Origin: Brachionus rotundiformis
Lineage: Eukaryota > Rotifera > Eurotatoria > Ploima > Brachionidae
Assembly (NCBI GenBank): GCA_016802295.1
Contig: JAESIW010000138.1
Location: forward strand, 1,063,904 to 1,127,903
Length of the DNA stretch: 64,000 nt
Direction: 5' to 3'
The notes beneath the pieces are model-generated. The model was not told the DNA's origin. It saw nothing but the letters and a program-made list of their open reading frames with translations, and did no database searches. The number at the start of each line of letters is the position of its first letter. Position 1 is the first letter of the stretch. This document shows positions 37,368 to 47,793 of the stretch, one piece after another. Both the position numbers and the translations under genes were made by a program.

Positions 37368-38591
37368 TTAAAATATGTTCTCATTTAGAAAGTCCAACAC
37401 TGAACTGGTGCTAATGAGCGAGTTGAAAAATCTTCTCTCGCTTTTGGACAGATTGTTCTGGAGCATTTGTGCCAGAACTTGATGAAAGTATTGGAAAGGA
37501 GTGCCGTATTTGATGGATATGTCTACCCAGTCCTTGACGCACTAGATTGGAGTGTTTGGATGGCCGGAGAAAAGTGCCGGCTTCTCCAGAAGCATGCACT
37601 GTCAAAAAGCTGCAACCGCCCGATTCCAGTTCCCGGCACAAATAAGTTGTCCTACTTATATCAAAAAAAATTAATTAAATTCTTTCATTGGAAATATTTT
37701 CATTCTACACAATTAAATGTTGTGTAGATTTATAAAATTGTAAAAAAAAAAATCATCAGGAGATTTTTTAATTTAATTTACCAATTGTACAATTGGGTTT
37801 TAAATGGGAAATTTTGATTTTTTTTATCAAGAGGAAATAAATTTTCAAGTCAAGAGCTAATTACAATTTAATTGAACACTTAAAATCTGAAACCAAGTCA
37901 ACTGAAAAATATGCAATATTAGCCATAACTTGAGAGCTCTTAAGCTCTATGAATTAATTTTAAATATTTGTTTTTAATATTTATTTAAAGCTCATTAAAT
38001 AAAATAAATAAAACCAGCCGCTTGTTTTTTTTAATATTTACCTTAAATTTTCGTGTAAGCGTATTTTAACTGCTACGGTAAAATCTTTATCGTAGTTTAG
38101 GCGTTTCCTAGTCTCTTTGACCATTTCACATACCAGATCATTTTTGTCAATTAAGCCAGCGCCGATTCCCTCTTGAATGGCCCATCTTTGTGGACAACCA
38201 CAGTTGAGCTCGACACCATCGGCACAATTGCGCACAAACTGGGCCGAAGTGGCCAGATCGTTTGGATTATTGGCCGCAAATTGGACAATCAGTGGTCGAT
38301 CGGTTTCGTTTGTGGTGAATTCATTGTCTCTGGCTTTCTGTGAGCGCACAAACGAATCAGACATAATCATTGGCGTGTATGCCAAATCACAGTCATATTT
38401 TCTGATCAGTTCTCTGAATTGTAGTCTTTTATAATTTAAATTTTGGAATTTATTCCCAATTTATATTTATTGAATCAATATTACTTTGTATAGCGAACCA
38501 TTGGTGCACAAAGTTTGACCATATCACTTGATTCAAAAAGTTCAAGTGGTTTTTTATATTCAAATTTTTTTGATTCACAAATTTTGGTCAT
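37368..38591 (-). pseudogene. Broken copy of DUS4L (tRNA dihydrouridine synthase)
   Basis: Left copy of the duplicated DUS4L. Exons 1 and 2 (38591 down to about 38045) look identical to the right copy, including CAPMVRYT and the catalytic NCGCPQRWA. The third exon (37368-37650) is diverged and lacks 170 bases that are present at 44632-44801 in the intact copy; the junction lies at about 37591. Because 170 is not a multiple of three, the frame downstream shifts, and the segment LTVHARTKHERHEPI through GVMCARGLLENPA, which includes FMN-contact residues, is gone. The gene cannot make a complete enzyme, though the 5' part could still be transcribed. Confidence 0.88.
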
Positions 38592-40000
38592 TATTTTTCT
38601 ATATCTTAATTTAATTTCTAATTAATTTTGTCCAATTTATTTTTAAATTGTTTTTCAAAACAATTATCTTTTAATAAAGTTTAATAAAACCAAATAATAC
38701 AAGAATTTTTTATTTAATGTAAGAAAAATTTTTATTATTTAGTTTTCATTAAATTTGTGCAAAAATATTAGATCATCAGCAACCAGATTGGTTATGAGCT
38801 TTGGCTCGCCACTTTTGTTTTTTACCAAGTCGTAGTGAAGACGTCCAGTTATGTGCAAACGATCGCCTTGACGAACTCTGTCCAAAGCATATTTTTGCAA
38901 TCTTGGCGAAATGAGAGTGATGCGGTGCCAGTCGGTGCGCAATTTTGGCTCACCATTTTCGTTCATCCCTTGGTATTCATTTGTGGCTATCGAGAACAAA
39001 ACAACTCTATTTATTTTCTTATCTGACTCATTTTTTTCGCTGTTTCCAGCTACCTTTGGGTCGTGACCAACACGACCAATTATTTGTACCAAATTTAAGG
39101 TTCTTTCTCTGTTTATTTGATTGAATTTTTCATCAACTTGTTCAGCTTCATTGCGAACAGTTGCACTGACCGAAAAACGTCTTACTAATGAACTTTTTAA
39201 TAATATACGTTTTAGACTCATTATCTAAAGAAATCTTTGGTGTTAATTATTAATATCTTATAAAGTCAAAAGCCCATTAATAATTTATTATAAAAACATC
39301 TCTAAGAAATTTAATTTTTCTTGTTCAATTGAGAAAAATTTTGTATTTATTTAAAGGTCTAGATTTTTATTGATTATACCGGTTAGTTAAAGATTTGAGG
39401 ACAATTTTTATCAAAATTTTCAAAGTACATATTTACTTGTTAATAATTATTTTTAATCAATATTACACAAATAAGCAGTTTGTTCAGTACAGATATGCAA
39501 TTAATTTATTTTAACTTTCATTTATGTCCGAGAGTAAATTGAATATTTGATTATATTCTATTAATTAATAATTATCTCAATTTCATACTTAATTGTCAAA
39601 TAAAATTTTTTTTAATTAAAATTTAAATTCTAAACTATTGATATTTCAAATCGATTGTATAAATAATTTCTAAATTGAATTATAAATCTTTTTACGTAAT
39701 ATATTAAAGAATTATTTTAAAAAAAATTCCTCACTTTATTTTTTGTTCAAAAGAGAAAAAACCCAAAAATTATTTAGTATTAATTTGTTTATAAAATAAA
39801 AAATTTTAAGTAAATTTAGATAAGATAAACGTTAATATATATAATTATTAATACCTTTACTACATATATGAATTTTTGTTTGAACAAATTTTATCTTTAT
39901 TTTGATTTAATAAATGTTGAAATTGAACAATAATGTCTAAGTTTTTTAACATTATTCAAACTATTGAAATTTTGCTGCTTTTTAAGCAATCTACCAACTT
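38023..40000. repeat. Left copy of 1,978-base segmental duplication
   Basis: Matches 45015-46992 at a constant offset of 6,992 with no difference in the parts I compared, including all predicted proteins and the AT-rich flank. It contains SSBP1 and the first two DUS4L exons. A more diverged homologous part continues at 37316-37735 (offset 7,040 changing to 7,210 across the deletion), separated by about 270 bases found only in this copy. Confidence 0.92.
38739..39221 (-). CDS. SSBP1: Mitochondrial single-stranded DNA-binding protein, copy 1
   Basis: 160 residues, no intron. Binds single-stranded mitochondrial DNA as a tetramer during replication. A basic, Ser-rich N-terminus (MSLKRILLKSSLVRRFSVSA) is a good mitochondrial targeting sequence. 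The OB fold follows: LNLVQIIGRVGHDPKV, VLFSIATNEYQ, TDWHRITLISPRLQ, GDRLHITGRLHYD and ITNLVADDLIFL, matching the human order LNRVHLLGRVGQDP ... TTWHRI ... IIADNIIFL. The protein is identical to that of the copy at 45731-46213. It is still intact although its neighbour DUS4L is broken here. Confidence 0.93.
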   Translation of the reverse strand: MSLKRILLKSSLVRRFSVSATVRNEAEQVDEKFNQINRERTLNLVQIIGRVGHDPKVAGNSEKNESDKKINRVVLFSIATNEYQGMNENGEPKLRTDWHRITLISPRLQKYALDRVRQGDRLHITGRLHYDLVKNKSGEPKLITNLVADDLIFLHKFNEN

Positions 40001-41150
40001 GACTGAACCATTGTCAGAAGAATTTTTGTCAATATCCATTCAAATTTTGTCCAAAAAATTATTTAAATAAAATTCTTCACTTACTTTTTTGTTCAAAAGA
40101 AAAAAATTTTTTTAAATTAGTTGGGTAAACTGTTTGCTCGGAATCTTCTTTATATTAACCAAGTCTTATTGTCAGTCAATGGTGTTGTGAGTCGACTCGG
40201 CTAAGTTGACTAAGTCGAACATTATTCTCTTTATATTCTTTTATTTTAAAATGTATTCAATTATTTTTAATAATGTATAAATTTTCATAGTTAATAAAAA
40301 GTCCTTAAACGATCTAACAGTTTATTCAGTAGTTGAAATGAGTTAGAATTATAAAAAATAATTGTAGCGAAATATCCACTTTGTTAAAAGCTTTTTGTTC
40401 ATATCCAAATTTGAACATTGAAATGAAAGAATATAAAAATTCTGTTGATAATGTTAAAAAATTTAATGAACAAGAGAAGGTCCTAATAGAATTATTAGAT
40501 AATTTGAAGCCATCTTTGATTATTAAAAAAAAGATTATTCTCGCGAAAATTTGTATTATTTAAAGGGAGAGTAAAAAAATCTATGTAAAATATAATTAAT
40601 TAAATTAAAAATTTTAGCTTAATAGGTTCAAAAAGTCTTTCAAATTTTTTTATTTGCAGCTGTTTTGACCAGAATCATTATTCTTCCTTAATTTCTAAAG
40701 ATCAAAATAACATTGAATTTAAACCAAAAAATGATTTTACAATATTTTTTAAATAATTATTTTTTTTTACAAATTAAGTTTCTGTTTTAAATTTTTAAAT
40801 AAAATTATTCAAAACTATCTGATAAATAATCGGGGACATATTACTATTATAACTTTTTTCAGTAATAATTTGTTTATATAATAGAAAATTTTAATTTAAT
40901 TTAGATAAAATAACATTATAAATGCTTTAGATAATTTTTAATACTTTAACTACATATCTGAACTTTTTAATTGAACAAATTTTATCTTTATTTTGATAAA
41001 ATGCATCTCAAAATTGGACAATAATGTCAAATGTATTTACAATCCTAAATAATGTTTTATAATTTTTTAATACTTTAACTTCATATCTGAATGAGAATTT
41101 ATAAATTACTAAATACATTTTAACTGAGCAAATTTTCAATTTTTTTGATT
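39800..41150 (+). repeat. Dispersed AT-rich repeat, three diverged copies
   Basis: A sequence with the order TACTTTAACTACATAT, TTGAACAAATTTTATCTTTA and CAATAATGTC appears at about 39800-39950, 40890-41030 and, partly, 41055-41150. The first lies inside the segmental duplication and is therefore repeated at about 46790-46945. Its nature is unknown; it is probably an old non-coding transposon. Confidence 0.6.
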
Positions 41151-41219
41151 AAATTGATTAATCTATCACAAAGTTTGACTATCATGTGATACGACTGTAA
41201 AGCCAGTTAGTAAGAGAGA
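40001..41219. other. Spacer between duplicates, left part
   Basis: Apart from the dispersed repeats I see only AT-rich sequence. The small frame at 40381-40563 (+) is unrecognised and probably not a gene. Confidence 0.5.
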
Positions 41220-42040
41220 AAATGCGAAGTTTGAATATAAAGAAAATATTGGATAAGAGAAAGTTAAGCGAGAGATTGAAACAGTGTTTAGAAAATTAAA
41301 AGTAAAAGATTTGAGAGATAAGTTGATAAAGGTTTACCAGGCTTAGAATATAAAGATAATATAAAGTCGAAACTGTTAAAAGCATGTCTAGTATCATGTG
41401 TACCAGAGACCAGGAAAACACTTTTGGAACTGTCAGACAAAATTTGGGCTGAATTGATTGTGATTTTTGAGAATCAAGTAGATTACAGAACAATAATACC
41501 AGGAAATTTTTCTCAAGAAGTTTCAAGATTTATCAGATAAACAAGATGGATCAAAGACAACCAGTCGATGGAAGATAATATATCTAGAAAATAAATCAAA
41601 CGAACAAAGGCGTGTGAGATTTGATTCAAATAGAAGTCATCAAGTTGGTCAGAATAATTACAGACAAACTAACAGTCAGAGCTACCAGAAACCAAGACCA
41701 ACTCAACAGAGACCTCAAACAGCTTTTGCAATTGAAGCTAAGGTAGAGGAAAAAAGAACAATTCGAAGCTAAAACGCTTTTATGTGAATAAGTTAGTTGC
41801 GATTCATTAAGAAATTCTAGATTAACCAGAGTCGAAACTAAAATTTGTTTAGGACAACATGAAATTAATCTTTCAATGTTACTTGACAAAGGTGCAACAG
41901 AATCGTTTATAAACATAGTAAAACTTCCAGAGACTATGGCTGATACCGTTAAACAAGTGACTGCAGAAAGCAATTATAATTTTTCAATATTATTGATTCG
42001 TAAAATGCTAGGAATGAAATTAAATTGTTTTAATTGAAGA
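41220..42040 (+). mobile_element. Decayed LTR-retrotransposon gag and protease remnant
   Basis: Forward frames, interrupted by stops, give a gag-like stretch (about 41320-41540; SKLLKACLVSCVPETRKTL and WAELIVIFENQVDY), then a Gln/Asn/Arg-rich segment (about 41595-41740; RQTNSQSYQKPRPTQQRPQ), then an aspartic-protease-like stretch at about 41815-41960 (INLSMLLDKGATESFI). The family motif is DT/SGA; here it is DKGA, so the catalytic triplet is damaged. No reverse transcriptase, integrase or LTR was found nearby. The order gag, linker, protease fits a Ty3-like element, but the family is not certain. Confidence 0.6.
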
Positions 42041-42378
42041 AAACTTAAAATATTTTAATTAAATTGATTTTTTTTGATGCTTAACTGAAGATGGTAAGTT
42101 TTTATTTCAAGTTTAAACTAGTCACTTTGCTTTTTTTTCCTTTAAAACTTGCTAATAATAAAGCTTGTTTTGAAAATGAATATTATATTATTATAATTCT
42201 TATTAAAATTTTAATAATTTCTATTTTTATTTTGAAATTATTCATAAATTTTGATAAAAATTTTTAAGCTCTTATTTTTAATTAATGTTTTTTTTAAAGA
42301 AAAAAAAAGTCGTGGTCATAATTAGATAAATAAATATAACAACAGTATTTTTTTCCAAATATTTTAAAATTTTGAAAA

Positions 42379-43156
42379 ATGGAAGATGAAGTTGAAATAA
42401 ATATTTGCCTACAATTTGAAAATTTCAAGTATTCATTGGATAAATAAGAAAAAGTCTCATCTATAAAAAATGATAGAAATTTAAGAAATTTGATAACAGA
42501 CAAACTTGGCATAGCTGGTGGTCTATTAAAATATGAATTTCATCCGAATTATCGACAAAATGAATTAATCGCCGATTGGCAAAAAAGAGATAAGAATCCA
42601 AAAGTGGTGTTGATTATGATATCGAAATCTCAATCAAACTCATTAGGATTTAATTTTGGACCATTGGATGGAATAAAAAAATCTCGCCACGAGTCACTTC
42701 TCAAAAGGTTTTAAAAAAGTTGAAGATCACTTGACTAATAAAAAAGGGCTTAACGAAAAACTTGATGAATTAGTTGGTGAAAAAAATTTACATACACTGG
42801 TGGATTTTATTTCGAAATTTCGCTTAAAAATTGTGGATCAATTGAAAATTGAAAATATGATTCAATCCAATATTGACAATTGGAACTCAATGTACGATTT
42901 TTTGAAAGCAAACCACACTCCAAGACAACTTTGGTCAATAATTAATGAGGAGGCCGAAAAACAAGGACTAAACTATGAAGACTGGTTGGAATTGAGAAAC
43001 ATAAGCAATAATATTAATTCTTTAAAGCATTCTAATCCAAGACTAAATAAGCTAGATGCTTACAAAAAAATTGATAGTTTAAGATTAACTAGATATGAAA
43101 TTTATCAAACTCCGTTTAAAAATTTAAAAATCGATTTATTTGAGAAAAACAATTGA
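42379..43156 (+). pseudogene. Unrecognised protein gene, broken by one stop and one frameshift
   Basis: Starting at ATG 42379, one frame runs to 42714 with a single TAA at about 42448. It contains DKLGIAGGLLKYEFHPNY and KVVLIMISKSQSNSLGFNF. A shifted frame then runs from 42731 to 43156 with LVDFISKFRLKIVDQLKI, TPRQLWSIINEEAEKQGL and LNKLDAYKKIDSLRLTRYEI. Together they would have made about 255 residues, mostly helical and rich in Lys, Asn and Leu. The codon pattern looks like real coding sequence recently lost. I recognise no family. It lies directly before a transposase remnant and may be cargo, a host gene fragment, or part of another element. Confidence 0.5.
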
Positions 43157-43242
43157 CAATAATTTATTATTTAACCAAATACGGCAAATAAAAGCCAAAA
43201 GTACTGTAGAAATAATCTACATTTGTTTATTTCGAAAGAAAT

Positions 43243-43396
43243 TTGACCGCCCAATTCACCTTACTTGAACCCATGCGATTTTTATCTCTGGAATGCAATT
43301 GTGACGCGAATGAGGATGAATAAATTCGCAACTAGAGTTGAATTTATTGAAGAGATAAAAAAAGCAATTAATTTGCTAAAAGAGTTCGTAATGTAG
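43243..43396 (+). mobile_element. Tc1/mariner-type transposase remnant (C-terminal end)
   Basis: One frame reads PPNSPYLNPCDFYLWNAI and continues TRVEFIEEIKKAINLLKEF to a TAG. This is the classic C-terminal block of DDE transposases of the IS630/Tc1/mariner superfamily, (W)PxNSPDLNPxDFxLW, which carries the third catalytic acidic residue. The usual Trp before it is a TGA here and the SPD is SPY. The N-terminal DNA-binding domain and the first two acidic residues were not found, so the element is truncated and dead. Confidence 0.72.
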
Positions 43397-44355
43397 AGAA
43401 TTCTAAACGAAATTATTCAAATAATAAATAAATTTTTAAAAAAGTATTTTTTTTTATTTTAATATTGAAACACAAAGGACCAGTGATGAATTTTGTATAT
43501 CAAATTAAAGTTCAGCTCTTTAGCTTTTATTTAAGCACATTAACTTTTACTTTGATTAAAGTTTTTAAAAAAAAATGTGACCTAAAGAGTACCATATATT
43601 TTTCAGTAAATAGTATATATAAAATAGTAAAGAAAATAATTAATTTTAAAATTTTTACTTTTCGTAAACTTGAATCCAATTTATAAAAGCGCTTTTAATT
43701 TGGTGTAAACTTGTTCCGTTCAAGAGTTATTCGATTAAAATCAAAAATTTACCAAATATTTCTTTTTTCAAAAAAGGTTAAATTTTCAGGGTTTTTTGAG
43801 TATCTTTTGAACAGAATTTAATAAAAATAAGATCTATATACTCATAATCACATAACTTTGGTCCTGGTCTCAACTGAATTTTCTAAGTAAAGATGAGTTT
43901 TTACCAAGCGAAACCAGTGTTTAATTGTAATTACATACAATTTTAATGGTACTTGTTTAACTAGTATTAAAATTACAAGTTGCTTTAGTAACTGTTTGCT
44001 AATATTTTATGCAGATAAATTTATTATTATTATAAAAAAGCTACAGCAAGACTAGCTTGCGGAGGCGGCCTACATGAGAGGTCGCCTATGGTAGCTCGTT
44101 GCACATAATGAGATAAAAGACTGATAGAAATAAACAATAAGAATTTTAGGGTTAAGGAGTAATTTTTACAAGAATAAAAAAAAGAAAAACTATTTAATAA
44201 AAATATCCTTTTTTTAAGAATTTTAAGAATTTAAATTTGAAAATTTAGACTAAATTAACTACTATCTTTCATATTTGATATTTTAAACTAGTTTCCTAAT
44301 ATTAGATATTGACAATTTTTTTCTAATATTTTTAATTAAACTAGTAAGATATTAA
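43397..44355. other. Spacer between duplicates, right part
   Basis: AT-rich sequence without recognised genes, except the compact GC-rich structured patch at 44039-44096. The frame at 43465-43686 is AT-driven. Confidence 0.5.
44039..44096. other. Predicted three-way-junction RNA fold
   Basis: In otherwise AT-rich DNA, 58 bases fold neatly. An outer stem AGCTAC (44039-44044) pairs with GTAGCT (44091-44096). Inside, GCAAG (44046-44050) pairs with CTTGC (44056-44060) over a five-base loop, and AGGCGGCCT (44063-44071) pairs with AGGTCGCCT (44079-44087) with one G-T wobble over a seven-base loop. There is no tRNA A or B box and no hammerhead core. It could be a small RNA, a mobile-element end, or chance. 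Confidence 0.4.
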
Positions 44356-44407
44356 AATAATTTAATAAAAACATAAAGAGAGACTATATTTTTTTATTAG
44401 GTTTCTT

Positions 44408-45583
44408 TTAAAATATGTTCTCATTTAGAAAGTCCAACACTGAACTGGTGCTAATGAGCGAGTTGAAAAATCTTCTCTCGCTTTTGGACAGATTGTTCTG
44501 GAGCATTTGTGCCAGAACTTGATGAAAGTATTGGAAAGGAGTGCCGTATTTGATGGATATGTCTACCCAGTCCTTGACACAGTCGATTGGAGTGCTTGGA
44601 TGGCCAGCGAAAAGCGCCGGGTTCTCTAGGAGACCTCGCGCACACATAACACCGCGCACATTCGCTTGTTTGGACATGCGCTCACAGTCTTCAAGCGAAA
44701 ACAAATCGCCATTGGCAACTATTGGCATTTGTTTAACACTGTCCGCCACCAGTATCAACTGATCCAAGTGTATTGGCTCGTGACGTTCGTGCTTGGTCCT
44801 GGCATGCACTGTCAGATAACTGCAACCGGCCGATTCCAGTTGCCGGCACAAATCAATTGTTTTACTTAATTAATTAGATTAATTACAGAATTTAATTAAA
44901 AAAATTTATTAAATTCTGTTAATTGAAATAAATTCTTTCATTTGAAATATTTTCATTCTACACAATTAAATGTTGTGTAGATTTATAAAATTGTAGAAAA
45001 AAAAAATCATCAGGTGTTTTTTTTAATATTTACCTTAAATTTTCGTGTAAGCGTATTTTAACTGCTACGGTAAAATCTTTATCGTAGTTTAGGCGTTTCC
45101 TAGTCTCTTTGACCATTTCACATACCAGATCATTTTTGTCAATTAAGCCAGCGCCGATTCCCTCTTGAATGGCCCATCTTTGTGGACAACCACAGTTGAG
45201 CTCGACACCATCGGCACAATTGCGCACAAACTGGGCCGAAGTGGCCAGATCGTTTGGATTATTGGCCGCAAATTGGACAATCAGTGGTCGATCGGTTTCG
45301 TTTGTGGTGAATTCATTGTCTCTGGCTTTCTGTGAGCGCACAAACGAATCAGACATAATCATTGGCGTGTATGCCAAATCACAGTCATATTTTCTGATCA
45401 GTTCTCTGAATTGTAGTCTTTTATAATTTAAATTTTGGAATTTATTCCCAATTTATATTTATTGAATCAATATTACTTTGTATAGCGAACCATTGGTGCA
45501 CAAAGTTTGACCATATCACTTGATTCAAAAAGTTCAAGTGGTTTTTTATATTCAAATTTTTTTGATTCACAAATTTTGGTCAT
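44408..45583 (-). CDS. DUS4L: tRNA-dihydrouridine(20a/20b) synthase, DUS4L type
   Basis: FMN- and NAD(P)H-dependent reduction of uridine to dihydrouridine in the D loop of tRNAs. Three exons. Exon 1 (start 45583) encodes MTKICESKKFEYKKPLELF and VKLCAPMVRYT. Exon 2 (about 45037-45417) carries CDLAYTPMIMSDSFV, PLIVQFAANNPNDLA and NCGCPQRWAIQEGIGAGL with the catalytic Cys, then VAVKIRLHENL. Exon 3 (44408 to about 44870) carries CSYLTVHARTKHERHEPI, PIVANGDLFSLED, GVMCARGLLENPALFAG and WVDISIKYGTPFQYFHQ. The order and motifs match vertebrate DUS4L over the full length. This is the intact member of the duplicated pair. Its start lies about 150 bases behind the stop of SSBP1 on the same strand. Confidence 0.94.
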
Positions 45584-46992
45584 TATTTTTCTATATCTTA
45601 ATTTAATTTCTAATTAATTTTGTCCAATTTATTTTTAAATTGTTTTTCAAAACAATTATCTTTTAATAAAGTTTAATAAAACCAAATAATACAAGAATTT
45701 TTTATTTAATGTAAGAAAAATTTTTATTATTTAGTTTTCATTAAATTTGTGCAAAAATATTAGATCATCAGCAACCAGATTGGTTATGAGCTTTGGCTCG
45801 CCACTTTTGTTTTTTACCAAGTCGTAGTGAAGACGTCCAGTTATGTGCAAACGATCGCCTTGACGAACTCTGTCCAAAGCATATTTTTGCAATCTTGGCG
45901 AAATGAGAGTGATGCGGTGCCAGTCGGTGCGCAATTTTGGCTCACCATTTTCGTTCATCCCTTGGTATTCATTTGTGGCTATCGAGAACAAAACAACTCT
46001 ATTTATTTTCTTATCTGACTCATTTTTTTCGCTGTTTCCAGCTACCTTTGGGTCGTGACCAACACGACCAATTATTTGTACCAAATTTAAGGTTCTTTCT
46101 CTGTTTATTTGATTGAATTTTTCATCAACTTGTTCAGCTTCATTGCGAACAGTTGCACTGACCGAAAAACGTCTTACTAATGAACTTTTTAATAATATAC
46201 GTTTTAGACTCATTATCTAAAGAAATCTTTGGTGTTAATTATTAATATCTTATAAAGTCAAAAGCCCATTAATAATTTATTATAAAAACATCTCTAAGAA
46301 ATTTAATTTTTCTTGTTCAATTGAGAAAAATTTTGTATTTATTTAAAGGTCTAGATTTTTATTGATTATACCGGTTAGTTAAAGATTTGAGGACAATTTT
46401 TATCAAAATTTTCAAAGTACATATTTACTTGTTAATAATTATTTTTAATCAATATTACACAAATAAGCAGTTTGTTCAGTACAGATATGCAATTAATTTA
46501 TTTTAACTTTCATTTATGTCCGAGAGTAAATTGAATATTTGATTATATTCTATTAATTAATAATTATCTCAATTTCATACTTAATTGTCAAATAAAATTT
46601 TTTTTAATTAAAATTTAAATTCTAAACTATTGATATTTCAAATCGATTGTATAAATAATTTCTAAATTGAATTATAAATCTTTTTACGTAATATATTAAA
46701 GAATTATTTTAAAAAAAATTCCTCACTTTATTTTTTGTTCAAAAGAGAAAAAACCCAAAAATTATTTAGTATTAATTTGTTTATAAAATAAAAAATTTTA
46801 AGTAAATTTAGATAAGATAAACGTTAATATATATAATTATTAATACCTTTACTACATATATGAATTTTTGTTTGAACAAATTTTATCTTTATTTTGATTT
46901 AATAAATGTTGAAATTGAACAATAATGTCTAAGTTTTTTAACATTATTCAAACTATTGAAATTTTGCTGCTTTTTAAGCAATCTACCAACTT
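45015..46992. repeat. Right copy of 1,978-base segmental duplication
   Basis: Direct-repeat partner of 38023-40000. Left of 45015 the homology to copy 1 drops sharply to a diverged alignment with indels; right of 46992 the sequences are unrelated. Confidence 0.92.
45731..46213 (-). CDS. SSBP1: Mitochondrial single-stranded DNA-binding protein, copy 2
   Basis: The 160-residue product is identical to copy 1 (38739-39221): an N-terminal mitochondrial targeting sequence, then an OB fold with GRVGHDPKV, TDWHRITLI and LVADDLIFLHKF. This copy lies upstream of the intact DUS4L. If both loci are real the genome has two expressed-looking SSBP1 genes with no protein divergence. Confidence 0.93.
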   Translation of the reverse strand: MSLKRILLKSSLVRRFSVSATVRNEAEQVDEKFNQINRERTLNLVQIIGRVGHDPKVAGNSEKNESDKKINRVVLFSIATNEYQGMNENGEPKLRTDWHRITLISPRLQKYALDRVRQGDRLHITGRLHYDLVKNKSGEPKLITNLVADDLIFLHKFNEN

Positions 46993-47793
46993 TGGCCCGT
47001 ATTTATTGAATTTTCCTTGAATAACAGTAATCAAATTTTAATCAGAATTCTCTTTAATACAACTACATTTTAAATACATGGTAGAGGTTAAGATTATAAT
47101 TTAACAATTCTTGTCATTATTTATTTGACTGAATTGATCATCCAAATGCTCCACAGATACTCTAGATGTTAATAAGCTATAATTACCTTAATAAATTGAT
47201 TTTTTTGACATTATAGATAGAATTTGTTTTTTAAAAAGTCACTTATCAGCGACTAAAATTGGTTAACAATCGACTAAATATGATAGATGGTGTCCTATAA
47301 GATTTTTGACCAAATTTTTATCACAAATTTAGATATAATACAAAATGCTTTTATTTAAAATTAATTACTTTAAGCTTTAATAATTGGCAACATGTTTTTG
47401 GCAAAATATTTTTATTTCATCAGGTCAATAATTATTCAATTAAAGGATATTAAGCCTCTTATTAATTAGTCAACAACTAAAGATTACAAAGTCAATTTAT
47501 TTAAAAATTATTTTTTTTATTATAAAAATAAATTCAATTGCTTAATATAATTTCAGAAATAAAATAAATTTAAATTTAAAATATTTGTTTAAAAAATATC
47601 GAAGACCAATATGCCGAAACATTAGAAAAATAAAGAAAAAACAAATTATATGAAGATAAATTTTTTTAAAATTAAAATAATTCCAATATTAAAATTCATT
47701 CGCACCTTTTTTAAAAAAATAGACTAAACAAAATGGAATCTTATCTATTATTAAATTCTCTTTTTTATTTTAAATCAAAAAAAAAAATTACAA
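46993..47793. other. Intergenic downstream of EFR3
   Basis: AT-rich spacer; no gene recognised. It includes the 3' end of EFR3 and the sequence beyond the duplication border. Confidence 0.5.
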
